Assembly: GCF_030378205.1 (NCBI RefSeq) | Contig: NZ_CP127385.1 | Span: 1,116,001-1,180,000 of the forward strand | Reading direction: 5' to 3' | Source: Bradyrhizobium sp. NP1 | GTDB lineage: Bacteria > Pseudomonadota > Alphaproteobacteria > Rhizobiales > Xanthobacteraceae | Length of the DNA: 64,000 nucleotides | Shown here: positions 54,043 through 62,329 of the stretch, piece by piece | How the letters are laid out: every line of letters starts with the position of its first letter | How positions within the stretch are numbered: position 1 is the first letter of the stretch | Position numbers and translations under genes: made by a program | The notes under the pieces: model-generated | The model's database searches: none | What the model was told of the DNA's origin: nothing | The model's input: the letters and a program-made list of their open reading frames with translations, nothing else

Positions 54043-55113
54043 ATGGACGGCGCTTCGCTTGAGGTCAGCAACCTGATCAAGACCTTCGGCCGGGGTCGGG
54101 TCGTCGATGATGTTTCCTTTTCCCTGCCCGCAGGGGGACTTCTGACACTGCTCGGTCCTAGCGGCTCGGGTAAGACGACGACCATGCGCATGGTCGCCGG
54201 GTTTGAAACACCCACGTCCGGTGATGTGAGGGTGGATGGCGACAGCATCGTCGATCTATCCGCGCACCGTCGCAACATAGGGGTCGTCTTCCAACAGTAC
54301 GCACTGTTTCCGCACCTGAGCGTATTTGAGAATGTTGCCTATCCCCTGGAGATGCGCCGGATCGGCCGTGCGCAGATAAAGCAGCGGGTCGAAGCTGCAC
54401 TCGAGACGGTGCGTCTCGGCGGATTCGAAGCGCGTCGACCCAAACAGCTTTCCGGCGGTCAGCAGCAGCGCGTCGCACTCGCGCGAGCATTGGTCTTCCA
54501 GCCGCGACTTCTTCTCATGGATGAGCCGCTGGGTGCGCTCGACAAGCGGCTGCGCGAACTCATGCAGGTCGAGATCCGTCAGCTGCAGCAAAAGCTGGGG
54601 ATCACGACGATCTCCGTTACGCACGATCAGGTCGAGGCACTCGTCATGTCCGATCTGGTTGCAGTGCTGGACGGTGGTCGATTGCAGCAGCTCGGACCGC
54701 CGCTGGAGGTTTATCAACGCCCCGCAAACCGCTTTGTCGCGGATTTCCTCGGGGAGTCGAATCTGCTCTCGGGCTCCTGCCAAACCGGCGCCGATGGCCA
54801 GGTTCGCTTCATATCGGCAAAGGGATTGGCAAGCGAGGTTGGCGGCGCCACGACTGTTGAGGGACCTGCGTGCGTGGTGATTCGGCCCGAGCACATCGTC
54901 ATCGGTCGTGAGGCGGAACGGCTCCCGAACATCTGCCATGCGAAGATCCGCGATGCCCTCTATATCGGAGATCTCGTCAAATACCGCGTGGTGACGGAAT
55001 CGGGCGAGGAGCTGACAGCCAAGGCGCTGGCCGGTGTCGCAATATCGTGGCGGGTGGGCGAGGAGGTACCAGTCGGATGGAGGTCGGAGCACTGCCTGAC
55101 AGTTGCTCAATGA
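54043..55113 (+). CDS. ABC transporter ATPase, PotA type
   Basis: 356 residues from ATG 54043 with GGGAAGG upstream. Walker A GPSGSGKTTT, Q-loop VVFQQYALFPHLSVFENVAY, signature LSGGQQQRVALARAL, Walker B LLLMDEPLGALD, switch SVTHDQVEAL, and a C-terminal TOBE domain (FLGESNLLSG, VVIRPEHI). Stop overlaps the first permease start by four bases. Energises the polyamine-type importer. Confidence 0.88.
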   Translation: MDGASLEVSNLIKTFGRGRVVDDVSFSLPAGGLLTLLGPSGSGKTTTMRMVAGFETPTSGDVRVDGDSIVDLSAHRRNIGVVFQQYALFPHLSVFENVAYPLEMRRIGRAQIKQRVEAALETVRLGGFEARRPKQLSGGQQQRVALARALVFQPRLLLMDEPLGALDKRLRELMQVEIRQLQQKLGITTISVTHDQVEALVMSDLVAVLDGGRLQQLGPPLEVYQRPANRFVADFLGESNLLSGSCQTGADGQVRFISAKGLASEVGGATTVEGPACVVIRPEHIVIGREAERLPNICHAKIRDALYIGDLVKYRVVTESGEELTAKALAGVAISWRVGEEVPVGWRSEHCLTVAQ

Positions 55114-55955
55114 CTTCCCTCTCACGCCACCATTTGGGTACGTGCGTGCTCCTTGGGCTGCCAGCATTGCTCCTGCTGGCTCTTTTCCTTGTCCCGCTTG
55201 CCAACGTTGTATGGGGGAGCCTCTTTACGCCGCACCTCACGTTCAGCAACTACGCGCGGATGGGCTCCTCATCCGTCTATTTGAATGTCTTCTGGCAGAC
55301 ACTGCAGATTGCCGTATTGACGACGGTGGCCTGCATCGCACTCGGATATCCGGCGGCACTTTTCCTGGCGCGGCAGAACGAGTCCTTGCGGAACGTTCTG
55401 ATGCTTTGCGTGATCGTTCCCTTCTTCCTCAGCACGTTGGTCCGGAACTACATCTGGATCGCGCTGCTGCAGCGCTCCGGACTGGTGAATCGTTTGCTGC
55501 TGGAATGGGGTTTGATCAGCGAACCGCTACCCCTGATGTACAACAAATTCGGAGTGGTCCTGGTCATGACCAACATGCTGCTGCCTTACACAATCCTGCC
55601 GATTCTGAGCACCCTGCTTGCCATACCGTCATCTCTGTATGACGCGTCCGCGAGCCTGGGTGGCAATGCGCTCCGTACTTTCGTTCGTGTAACGCTGCCG
55701 CTCAGCCTGTCCGGCGTAGCCGCGGGAGGATTGCTCGTGTTCATCGTCTCGCTCGGATTTTTCATCACGCCGGCGCTGGTCGGCGGTCCGAAGCAGATGA
55801 TGATTTCGAACCTGGTCGATTTCAACGTGAGGGAAGTGCTCAATTGGCCGTTCGCCTTTGCGCTCGCCAACGTGCTCTTGTGGGGTACGCTTGTCCTTTA
55901 TTTTGTCTACGCGCGGCTCGTTGAGGGACGCCTCCCACGCGCGGGTTTCCTGTGA
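55110..55955 (+). CDS. ABC transporter permease, PotB type
   Basis: 281 residues from ATG 55110, which overlaps the ATPase stop. Six hydrophobic segments; EAA-type loop in YDASASLGGNALRTFVRVTLPLSLSGVAAG. First helix LLGLPALLLLALFLVPLANVVW. Coupled to the next permease by a GTGA overlap. Forms the channel of the importer. Confidence 0.86.
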   Translation: MTSLSRHHLGTCVLLGLPALLLLALFLVPLANVVWGSLFTPHLTFSNYARMGSSSVYLNVFWQTLQIAVLTTVACIALGYPAALFLARQNESLRNVLMLCVIVPFFLSTLVRNYIWIALLQRSGLVNRLLLEWGLISEPLPLMYNKFGVVLVMTNMLLPYTILPILSTLLAIPSSLYDASASLGGNALRTFVRVTLPLSLSGVAAGGLLVFIVSLGFFITPALVGGPKQMMISNLVDFNVREVLNWPFAFALANVLLWGTLVLYFVYARLVEGRLPRAGFL

Positions 55956-56737
55956 CCGGCCGTATCGCACTTGGCATCGTGGGCGGCGCGGTGCTGCTGT
56001 TTTTGGTCGCCCCAATGTTCGCCGTGATCCCGATGTCGTTTGATTCATCGGGGCTGATGTCGCTGGTGCCAAACGATCCCGGGCTTGAGCAATATAGGCG
56101 TTTCTTTGCCAGCCCCGACTGGATGGAGGCGTTAGCGCGGTCCTTCCAGGTTGCGGCCGGGGCGACTGTCGTGGCAACGCTGGGTGGCGTTTCGGCGGCT
56201 CTTGGCGTGGCACGGCTGCCGGCGCGAGCGCGGCAGGTGGCCGAGGCCCTGCTGATCCTGCCGCGCGTCGTGCCGACCATAGTCTTCGCGGTCGCCGCCT
56301 ACAGAATCTATCTTGAAATAGGTCTAGTCGGCAGTGTCGCGGGTCTCATCCTGGCGCACAGCGTGCTGGCGATGCCGTTCGTGGTGATTTTCGTTGGCAG
56401 CGCGCTGCGCGGACTCGACCCGTCGTTGACGGAGGCATCGTTGAGCCTGGGCGGCGGGCCATTGGTTACGTTTTTTCGCATCATCCTTCCGCAGATCCGC
56501 ATGGCAGTATTGGGCGCCGCTCTGTTCGCCTTCAACGTTTCGTTCGACGAGGTCGTAGTAACGCTCTTCATCAGCGGCATCCGCAGCAAGACTTTGCCGA
56601 TCAAGGTCTGGGATGCCATTCAATACGAGATCACGCCCATCCTGCCGGCGATCTCGGTCATGGTCATCTTGGCAACCCTGCTTCTTTTGACCCCGCTTCT
56701 GCTGTTTGGCCGCCGGGCTATGTCCCGGCTCTCGTGA
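55952..56737 (+). CDS. ABC transporter permease, PotC type
   Basis: 261 residues from GTG 55952 overlapping the PotB-type stop. N-terminal helix IALGIVGGAVLLFLVAPMFAVIPMSF; EAA-type loop LDPSLTEASLSLGGGPLVTFFRIILPQIR; typical C-terminal LLLLTPLLLFGRR. Six hydrophobic segments. The PLP enzyme gene starts nine bases after its stop. Confidence 0.86.
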   Translation: MTGRIALGIVGGAVLLFLVAPMFAVIPMSFDSSGLMSLVPNDPGLEQYRRFFASPDWMEALARSFQVAAGATVVATLGGVSAALGVARLPARARQVAEALLILPRVVPTIVFAVAAYRIYLEIGLVGSVAGLILAHSVLAMPFVVIFVGSALRGLDPSLTEASLSLGGGPLVTFFRIILPQIRMAVLGAALFAFNVSFDEVVVTLFISGIRSKTLPIKVWDAIQYEITPILPAISVMVILATLLLLTPLLLFGRRAMSRLS

Positions 56738-56746
56738 GGATCCCGC

Positions 56747-57982
56747 ATGTATTTCACCGGTTTTGCCTGTACGTCGTGTGACGCGACCTACGGCCCAAAG
56801 GAGGATTTGCTACTCTGCCCCAAGTGCAGCAACTTGCTCGAGGCAACCTATAACCTCGACGCAATGAAGCGGGAGCTCGATCGCGACGCGTTGAGGCGAC
56901 GATCAGGCGGTGTTTGGGCCTGGCAAGATTTCCTGCCGATCGTCGATGCGGACGCGATAGTCTCGCTCGGAGAGGGCGGTACACCGATGTTGCGGTGCGA
57001 CCGGCTCGCGCGACTGGTCGGGGTTCGTGAGCTTTGGGTCAAGTCGGACGCAGCCAATCCCACCGGTTCGCTGAAGGATCGTTCGATCACGGTTTCCGCG
57101 ACCAAGGCCGTCGAGTTCGGCTATCACGTGCTGTCCTGCGATTCGACCGGTAACAAGGCTTCGTCAGTGGCGGCCTACGCCGCCCGCGCGGGCTTAGCTA
57201 GCGTGGTGTTCTGCCCCGAGGATACGCCCGTTCCGAAGGTGATGCAGTCGCTGTTCTTCGGCGCAAAGGTCATTCGTGTGCGCGGTCATTATGCCCAGAT
57301 CAACGCGATGTATCGACGGCTGATCCATAGCGGACGGCTCAAGTGGTACGATTGCGGTACCGACAATCCCTATCGGTACGAGGGCAAGAAGACCTATGCC
57401 TACGAGATTGCGCGAGATTTGAGCTGGCAGTTGCCTGACCGCGTTATCCATCCGGCGAATGGAGGCATGTCGATTGCGAAGGCATGGAAGGGGTTCCGCG
57501 AACTGCATCGGCTGGGGTGGATCGACCGCCTCCCGAAGATGAGCGGTGTGCAGGCTGCGGCTTGTGATCCGATAGTGCGGTCCTGGCTCGCCCGCGATTC
57601 CACGGTGGCACCGATTGAGAAAAACCCGACAGTTGCGGGAGCACTCGCTGGAGCCGATCCCGGGATGCTGGGAGCGAGGGCGCTTGACGCAATCTATAAC
57701 TCAGGGGGTGCAATGGTCGGCGTGGAGGACCCCGAGATTTTCGAAGCGATGAAACTTCTCGCCCTCGAAGGATTGTTCATAGAGCCAAGTGGCGCTGTCC
57801 CAATTGCCGGCCTGCGTCGACTCGTGGCAGGCGGCCAAGTTGATCCAGGCGAACGCGTCGTGTGTGTTGTCACAGGGTCAGGTTTCAAGGATTCCGATCG
57901 CATCGCCGAGCAGGTTGAGATTCCAATAGACGTCGTGGAAGGATACCAGGCGATGCTTGCTGCAGCCGAACAGGTTGGCTGA
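56747..57982 (+). CDS. Threonine synthase-like PLP-dependent lyase
   Basis: 411 residues, fold type II PLP enzyme. An N-terminal zinc-ribbon-like motif Cys8, Cys11, Cys24, Cys27, then GEGGTPMLRCDRLARLVGV and the Schiff-base Lys110 in NPTGSLKDRS, the STGNKASSVAAYAARAG phosphate/carboxylate loop, and SGAVPIAGLRRL at the C-terminus. Such paralogues outside thr operons often act as threonine/serine-type dehydratases or beta-eliminating lyases. Downstream of a polyamine-type importer and RidA, a dehydratase producing an enamine is the best guess. A second thrC-like gene on the chromosome would be expected for threonine biosynthesis. Confidence 0.83.
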   Translation: MYFTGFACTSCDATYGPKEDLLLCPKCSNLLEATYNLDAMKRELDRDALRRRSGGVWAWQDFLPIVDADAIVSLGEGGTPMLRCDRLARLVGVRELWVKSDAANPTGSLKDRSITVSATKAVEFGYHVLSCDSTGNKASSVAAYAARAGLASVVFCPEDTPVPKVMQSLFFGAKVIRVRGHYAQINAMYRRLIHSGRLKWYDCGTDNPYRYEGKKTYAYEIARDLSWQLPDRVIHPANGGMSIAKAWKGFRELHRLGWIDRLPKMSGVQAAACDPIVRSWLARDSTVAPIEKNPTVAGALAGADPGMLGARALDAIYNSGGAMVGVEDPEIFEAMKLLALEGLFIEPSGAVPIAGLRRLVAGGQVDPGERVVCVVTGSGFKDSDRIAEQVEIPIDVVEGYQAMLAAAEQVG

Positions 57983-58686
57983 CAGCCTCATGATGTGGTT
58001 GTCCATCTAGAATTCTAACAGCCGCAGCAACCGGGCCTCGTGACTGAGGGCGAACCGGTCAAATGGCCACCATCAGCGCGTGTCGGTATCGGTGGTTGCG
58101 CCTCCAGGATTTGAACCTGCCAGGGTTCGAACAGGCCGCGGCTTCCGGCTGGCCATAAGGATGCTTCCCAGCGTGCTAGCTACGCTGCCAGCCAAGAACA
58201 AAACAGGGCTCTCAAACCCCCGCAATCGTGCCAAGCACTCACGCCACCATACTAAGGACAAACAGCGGTTCGTCGTGTCGGTGATTGCGTATGATTCCCT
58301 CCCTAGGCACCAACGCCCCACTGCTACCTTCCGAGCTGCACCGGGCTGGTTAAGCGCGAGCTTCTAATGGATGCGATTGCAAAGCGATCCGCCGAACTCA
58401 ATTTCTGAATCGGCGTAATACGCCGTTTACAGCACACCGTCTGCGGGCCCCTCGGCCGTTCCGAGATTTAGATAGAAATCTCAATCACATAGGGGTTCGC
58501 AGTTTCTGAGTGGCGCGCCATGCCGATAATCTGCGCTAGTTTACGATTTTGTACGATTGCGTATACTGGTTGGTCCGACGCGAAGACACAGGGGAGCCGT
58601 CGCGGCGGTACCGCTGCTGATGACGTCAGGCAGTGTACGGCAGAGTTGTCGCTTTTTCATATCAACGCAGATGCCGCGCTCGACGT
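57983..58686. other. 700-base stretch with RNA-like relics but no gene
   Basis: No protein-coding frame is supported. On the minus strand a tRNA-like 3' end lies at 58093-58120. GGAAGGTAGCAG at 58321-58332 resembles the SRP RNA tetraloop and internal loop, but the 5' strand (GCAGCTC) deviates from the conserved pattern. GAGATTT and AAATCTC at about 58468-58487 form a hairpin. GCCCCTCGGCCG at 58447-58458 resembles part of the tRNA-Leu 3' end (GCCCCTGGCCGG). This could be the scar of an older integration. Confidence 0.4.
58093..58120 (-). other. tRNA-like 3' end (T-arm, acceptor strand, CCA)
   Basis: Minus strand: a T-arm GCAGG-TTCAAAT-CCTGG, then AGGCGCA, A and CCA in exactly tRNA spacing. 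The five-pair T-stem has one mismatch. No matching 5' acceptor strand (TGCGCCT) was found within 120 bases upstream, so it is not a whole tRNA gene. It may be a displaced att half-site or a relic of a tRNA or tmRNA gene. Confidence 0.45.
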
Positions 58687-58848
58687 TCATGACCAGCCGG
58701 TATCACTGACGCGATAGCGACCTTCCCAGCTCGGCACGCCATCTGATACCTTCTTGCGGGCGAGGCCTCCTTTGCGATCGGCGGCGCGTGCTTCCTCGGG
58801 CGTGAACTGATGCGCCTTGCCCTGCGCGTGCGCGGCGATGCCGCCCAC
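58687..58848 (-). CDS. Small KGG-motif protein
   Basis: 53 residues read from GTG 58848 (or GTG 58854, overlapping the upstream stop): GGIAAHAQGKAHQFTPEEAR then AADRKGGLARKK. This is one full unit of the KGG repeat (PF10685) of stress-induced small proteins, with a hydrophilic tail ending in RYRVSDTGWS. It is too short for usual gene finders, but codon position composition and the overlap with the DUF4238 gene (TGAGTG, with GAGGAG as ribosome site) support it. Function of KGG proteins is unclear; they occur with general stress genes. Confidence 0.6.
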   Translation of the reverse strand: MGGIAAHAQGKAHQFTPEEARAADRKGGLARKKVSDGVPSWEGRYRVSDTGWS

Positions 58849-58850
58849 AC

Positions 58851-59822
58851 TCACTCCTCTTCCGCACGGTGCAGCAAGAAGCGCTTGTCGGTGATGAGCC
58901 TTGAGGCCTTCTGCAATGGCTCGTCGGGCTGCATGGCGTAATGGAAGTTCTGGTCGCGCGCATACACCTGTGCCTCCGCCAGCGCGATCACGCCGCCGTT
59001 GATTCCGGCAACGCCTTCCTCCGATACATCGACCTCGCCGTTCTTCAATTCGAACGCTCCCACCAGCGCTAGCCGTGGCGAGATGGTGAACCGTATCTCT
59101 GTTCCCCGAAGCCCCAGTCCAGGAGGGTAGAAGCCGCCGCGCCGCTTTGGGTCGGTCCAAAAGAGGCAGAATGGGTGGTCGGAGGTGATGAAGCCGCTGG
59201 AGTTTTCGGGCGCGCGAAGCAGGATCCACCCGCGCTGGAATATCAGCGGCAGGATCTTGTCGAAGACCCGCATCTCCTGGCCGACCTGGAAGGTGTTGTC
59301 GAGCGTCAGCTCGTACTGCCCGCCTTCGACAAACCGCTTCATCTCCTCATAAGAGGTCTTGTTGCTCTCCGGCAGTCCGCCAGCCTCTCTCACTTTCTTG
59401 ACCTGGCTCTCGTACATCTCCTTCGAGGACAGCACCTGATCCATGATGAGCCGTGCGACCTGTTCGTGGCCGGAGCGTATGGTCTCCCGGAGGCGGGGAT
59501 TACGCATCGCGGTCAGGCCAACAAGGTTGAGCAGAAATGCGCGGTCCTCTTCGTTGGCGAACGAGCGGGCGGCCACGATGCGTTGGAGCGCGTCGGCAAG
59601 CTGGGTCTCGAAGCCAGACATGGACTTTTCGAAGGCGTCGGCGTCCATGCCCTCCACGTCGATGGCATTGAAGTCACGCTGCGCGGCAACATTATCGATG
59701 CCGGCCTTGTAGACCTTCTTGCGCTCACGGTCGAACACGGTGAGCTGCGGGATCTTCTTGTGAGATACCGAGAAGAGCTTTAGATAGCACTGAGGCACAT
59801 AATGGTGTTTACGCGCCGCCAT
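58851..59822 (-). CDS. DUF4238 domain protein
   Basis: 323 residues starting MAARKHHYVPQCYLKLFSV. The HHYVPxxYL motif near the N-terminus and the later FITSDHPFCLFW motif are characteristic of DUF4238; the C-terminal part contains ISPRLALVGAFE. Start at ATG 59822; an upstream extension is not similar. The HHYVP histidines and the SDHP segment look like catalytic or metal-binding positions, but no function is known. It is cargo between the integrase and the left boundary of the small element, a position where anti-phage genes are often found, so defence is one possibility. Coupled with the KGG gene. Confidence 0.8.
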   Translation of the reverse strand: MAARKHHYVPQCYLKLFSVSHKKIPQLTVFDRERKKVYKAGIDNVAAQRDFNAIDVEGMDADAFEKSMSGFETQLADALQRIVAARSFANEEDRAFLLNLVGLTAMRNPRLRETIRSGHEQVARLIMDQVLSSKEMYESQVKKVREAGGLPESNKTSYEEMKRFVEGGQYELTLDNTFQVGQEMRVFDKILPLIFQRGWILLRAPENSSGFITSDHPFCLFWTDPKRRGGFYPPGLGLRGTEIRFTISPRLALVGAFELKNGEVDVSEEGVAGINGGVIALAEAQVYARDQNFHYAMQPDEPLQKASRLITDKRFLLHRAEEE

Positions 59823-59827
59823 GGCAC

Positions 59828-60037
59828 GTGGCTCCAGCCGAGTCGGTGAGTGAGGGCCGCGTACATAACCCGTCCCACGGAAAAACACTATCTCGGGTGC
59901 TGGGTGCGGCAGTCCCTTTGGTTGTAGCTTTGCGGTTGCCCGAATTGACGCGGGAAGTGCTGCGGCTCATCCGCGACACGATCAACGACCTGCGCAAACC
60001 GCCGAAACCCCCAAAGAACAGGACCAAGACGTCGTGA
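59828..60037 (+). CDS. Possible small hypothetical protein
   Basis: Open frame of about 69 codons from GTG 59828, divergent from DUF4238. It has one hydrophobic segment (VLGAAVPLVVALRLPEL) and a basic proline-rich tail (LRKPPKPPKNRTKTS). The stop overlaps an in-frame GTG of the next frame. Start and expression are uncertain and no family is recognised. Confidence 0.3.
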   Translation: MAPAESVSEGRVHNPSHGKTLSRVLGAAVPLVVALRLPELTREVLRLIRDTINDLRKPPKPPKNRTKTS

Positions 60038-60057
60038 AGATCGCAGGAAAGGAAGGC

Positions 60058-60465
60058 ATGATCAATACGACCAAGAAGATCTCGGCACTGCGCCAGATCC
60101 TAGCGGCGCTCGAGCATTTCGAGAAGAAGAATTACGAGTGCGCCATCACGCTTGCGGCTGCAGGCGAGGGCCAGTGCAAGGAAAAAACGACGACGCACCT
60201 GTTCAGGCTTATCCGCGCGAAGTTCAGCGCGGATGAGACAAACGCCGTCATCAATTGGCTCAAGCACCCTTCAGGCCCGAACGCTGCGGAAATCACCGAG
60301 CAAGAAGTCGTGGTGACGCTCATACGCGCGATTCAGAAATTCGTCGGCACGTATGAAGAGGCGCACCAGAAGTTCAAGGACTTCAGCACTTGGTGCATCG
60401 CCAAGGGCTACACCAAAAAGGACTTCATCGAGCAGGCTAAGCCAAATGCCGCAGCTAAGGCTTAA
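60058..60465 (+). CDS. Conserved small hypothetical protein
   Basis: 135 residues from ATG 60058 with AAGGAAGG immediately upstream (a GTG at 60034 would add eight). Helix-rich soluble protein: ISALRQILAALEHFEKKNYE, CAITLAAAGEGQCKEKTTTH, FVGTYEEAHQKFKDFSTWCI. I do not recognise a characterised family. It is part of the integrase-borne cargo and overlaps the next small gene by 20 bases. Confidence 0.6.
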   Translation: MINTTKKISALRQILAALEHFEKKNYECAITLAAAGEGQCKEKTTTHLFRLIRAKFSADETNAVINWLKHPSGPNAAEITEQEVVVTLIRAIQKFVGTYEEAHQKFKDFSTWCIAKGYTKKDFIEQAKPNAAAKA

Positions 60466-60646
60466 GGTTTCTGAGGGTCGACGCAAAAGCTTCGGGCGGA
60501 CACCAAAGCGCATAAGCGGAGCTGACACTATACCGACGGTCAGTGCCGCGGCGCCTTCCCCCACGTTGCCAAAGGAGCCACCAGCAAGCAAGGCTGCGCG
60601 CAGGCGCGGCCTCACACCCGGTCACCATCCCGGCGTAGCGCTGTAG
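60446..60646 (+). CDS. Small basic hypothetical protein
   Basis: 66 residues from ATG 60446, beginning MPQLRLKVSEGRRKSFGRTP, rich in Arg, Lys, Ala and Pro with no membrane helix. Overlaps the preceding gene by 20 bases and ends 16 bases before the convergent integrase gene. May be a nucleic-acid-binding accessory protein; this is conjecture. Confidence 0.4.
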   Translation: MPQLRLKVSEGRRKSFGRTPKRISGADTIPTVSAAAPSPTLPKEPPASKAARRRGLTPGHHPGVAL

Positions 60647-60661
60647 GCTGCAAGCGGATGC

Positions 60662-62032
60662 TCAGGCCTGCGTACCGCGCTTGATCGGCATCACCTTCTC
60701 GGGATCGAGCCAGTGGTCGATCCGATCAGCCCAATGCTGCATCAGCTTCGTGCGCGAGCCGATCAGCGCGAGCGGTCCGTGCTTCTTGTGGAGCCCTTCC
60801 ACTGTCGAATTATCGAGATGCGCGAGCTGCAGCTCGACGACATCGCCATCCCATGCCTTGGCGTCCTTGATCTCTTCGTGGTGAGACAGGGTCGAGAAGG
60901 TGGTCCGGAATCCGTGGGCGCAATGATCAGTCTTGGTGTCAATGCCAAGCAGCCGCAAGCGCTTGTTGAGCGTGTTGTTCGATAGCGGGGCGTCCTTCGA
61001 GCAGGAAAACGCGTACCGGCGATGGCCGGTCAGTTTCTGAACGCTGCGGAGGATTGCGAGTGCCTGCCGTGACAAAGGCACGACATGGTCCCAACCGGTC
61101 TTCATCTTGGCGGCTGGAATAGTCCAGCGTTCGGCGTCCCAATCGACCTCGCTCCACCCCATTTCATTGACCATGCCGGGGCGGGGAATGGTCAGCGCAT
61201 CGAAGCGCAAGGCAAGGCCAACAACGTCACTAAACCTCGCTCTCGTCCAGGGTACGCTGATGAGTTTGAACACGCGCGTCACGTCGCGTGGTTCGGTGAC
61301 GCCAGGACGCGGCGTCGAAATGTTGGCAATCATCTGCCCATTCAGATTGCGGAAGGGATTGTAGCCGTCGCCTTCGACATCGGCATAGTCGCAGATTTGC
61401 TCACCGATGCTGCGCACGCGGTCGCGGGTTTCCAGCTTTCCCTTGGCTTCGTATGAACGCAGGAAAGCGAGCACATCCGGACGCTTGATGTCCTGCCTGC
61501 ACAGCTTGCCGAAGCGATCCTTGACGTAGCCGACGCGCAACTCAAGTACTTCGATGGTCTTGGGGTCGCGCACCGCGACGATCCTGCCGCGTTTAACTTT
61601 CTCCACCTTCTTCTTTGCGAGCCACTCGTCGGCCCATTGCTCGAAAGGCCGGGCGGCCGCCTGCCTGTGCTTGTCGAGCTGCTTCTCGGTGCTCGGGTCT
61701 TTGCCTTCCTTGAGCAGGTCCTTGGCCTTGTCGCGCTCGCGCCGCGCGTCGGCGAGCGAGAACGTGCCATCCTTGCCGTTGCCGTAAGGGCCGATGGAGT
61801 AGGTTTTCTGACGCCGGTGGAAGCGGTAGCCCATCCGCCAGAGCTTGGAGGCCGCGTTGCCGGGCCGGCTCTCGTCCGGCGTGACGAAGAGGTAGAGACC
61901 GCCGCCGGTCACGTCGGAAATCTTGGCGGGGCTCCACGCGCCCTTGTCGAATTTCGGTCGGGCGGCGCGGCAGTCGACGTCGGTCTTAATCTGCTTGGGG
62001 TTGGTACACGCGCCATCGTTCTTGCGGGCCAT
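60662..62032 (-). CDS. int: Tyrosine integrase (P4/DUF4102 type) with His at the nucleophile position
   Basis: 456-residue site-specific recombinase, start ATG 62032 (MARKNDGACTNPKQIK). Domains: N-terminal DUF4102-like arm (GGGLYLFVTPDES, YSIGPYGNGKDGTFSLADAR), core-binding SAM-like domain (about 125-235) and catalytic domain. Catalytic residues by family pattern: Arg284 (IPRPGMVNE), Lys309/311, His373-x-x-Arg376 (CAHGFRTT), His405 (QLAHLD). The nucleophile site, expected as Tyr in a VxxxYxKHGP context, reads VEGLHKKHGP, that is His415 (CAC at 60788-60790). One T-to-C change from TAC would explain it, and the enzyme may be inactive. Located beside the 3' end of tRNA-Leu, its probable att site. 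Confidence 0.88.
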   Translation of the reverse strand: MARKNDGACTNPKQIKTDVDCRAARPKFDKGAWSPAKISDVTGGGLYLFVTPDESRPGNAASKLWRMGYRFHRRQKTYSIGPYGNGKDGTFSLADARRERDKAKDLLKEGKDPSTEKQLDKHRQAAARPFEQWADEWLAKKKVEKVKRGRIVAVRDPKTIEVLELRVGYVKDRFGKLCRQDIKRPDVLAFLRSYEAKGKLETRDRVRSIGEQICDYADVEGDGYNPFRNLNGQMIANISTPRPGVTEPRDVTRVFKLISVPWTRARFSDVVGLALRFDALTIPRPGMVNEMGWSEVDWDAERWTIPAAKMKTGWDHVVPLSRQALAILRSVQKLTGHRRYAFSCSKDAPLSNNTLNKRLRLLGIDTKTDHCAHGFRTTFSTLSHHEEIKDAKAWDGDVVELQLAHLDNSTVEGLHKKHGPLALIGSRTKLMQHWADRIDHWLDPEKVMPIKRGTQA

Positions 62033-62244
62033 CTGCTCAATTCCCTTCGTTCGGAATAGCGAAAGTCGCCGTGAACGTTTGTTCTCCCGATACCAACAAA
62101 AATACCAACAAATCGGACGGCTGGGATCGGATGAGAACAAACGGTGACGAACACCGATGTACGCGGAAGGGCCTATTTTTCAAGGGTTTCCGAGCACGGC
62201 GCGGACGGTTGCGGACGCTTTGGAACGGGCTTGAACAGCCTAGT

Positions 62245-62329
62245 TGGTGCCCCTGGCCGGAATCGAACCAGCACTCCTTGCGGAACTCGATTTTGAGTCG
62301 AGCGCGTCTACCAGTTCCGCCACAGGGGC
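62245..62329 (-). tRNA. tRNA-Leu (anticodon CAA)
   Basis: 85 bases including encoded CCA. The acceptor GCCCCTG pairs with CAGGGGC, the D-arm is GGCGGAACTGGTAGACGC, the anticodon arm CTCGA-CTCAAAA-TCGAG with CAA at 62293-62295, a long variable arm TTCCGCAAGGAGT typical of leucine tRNA, and the T-arm CTGG-TTCGATT-CCGG. The 3' end points to the integrase, so the island lies on that side and the gene is likely intact after integration. Reads UUG codons. Confidence 0.95.

Noticed and set aside
58093..58200. Complete tRNA or permuted tmRNA gene
   Set aside because: No 5' acceptor strand pairing with AGGCGCA and no tag-coding sequence of alphaproteobacterial tmRNA were found nearby.
58321..58345. 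SRP RNA (ffs) gene
   Set aside because: Only one strand of the core (GGAAGGTAGCAG) fits; the opposing strand lacks the conserved CAGG arrangement and no full helix 8 can be drawn.
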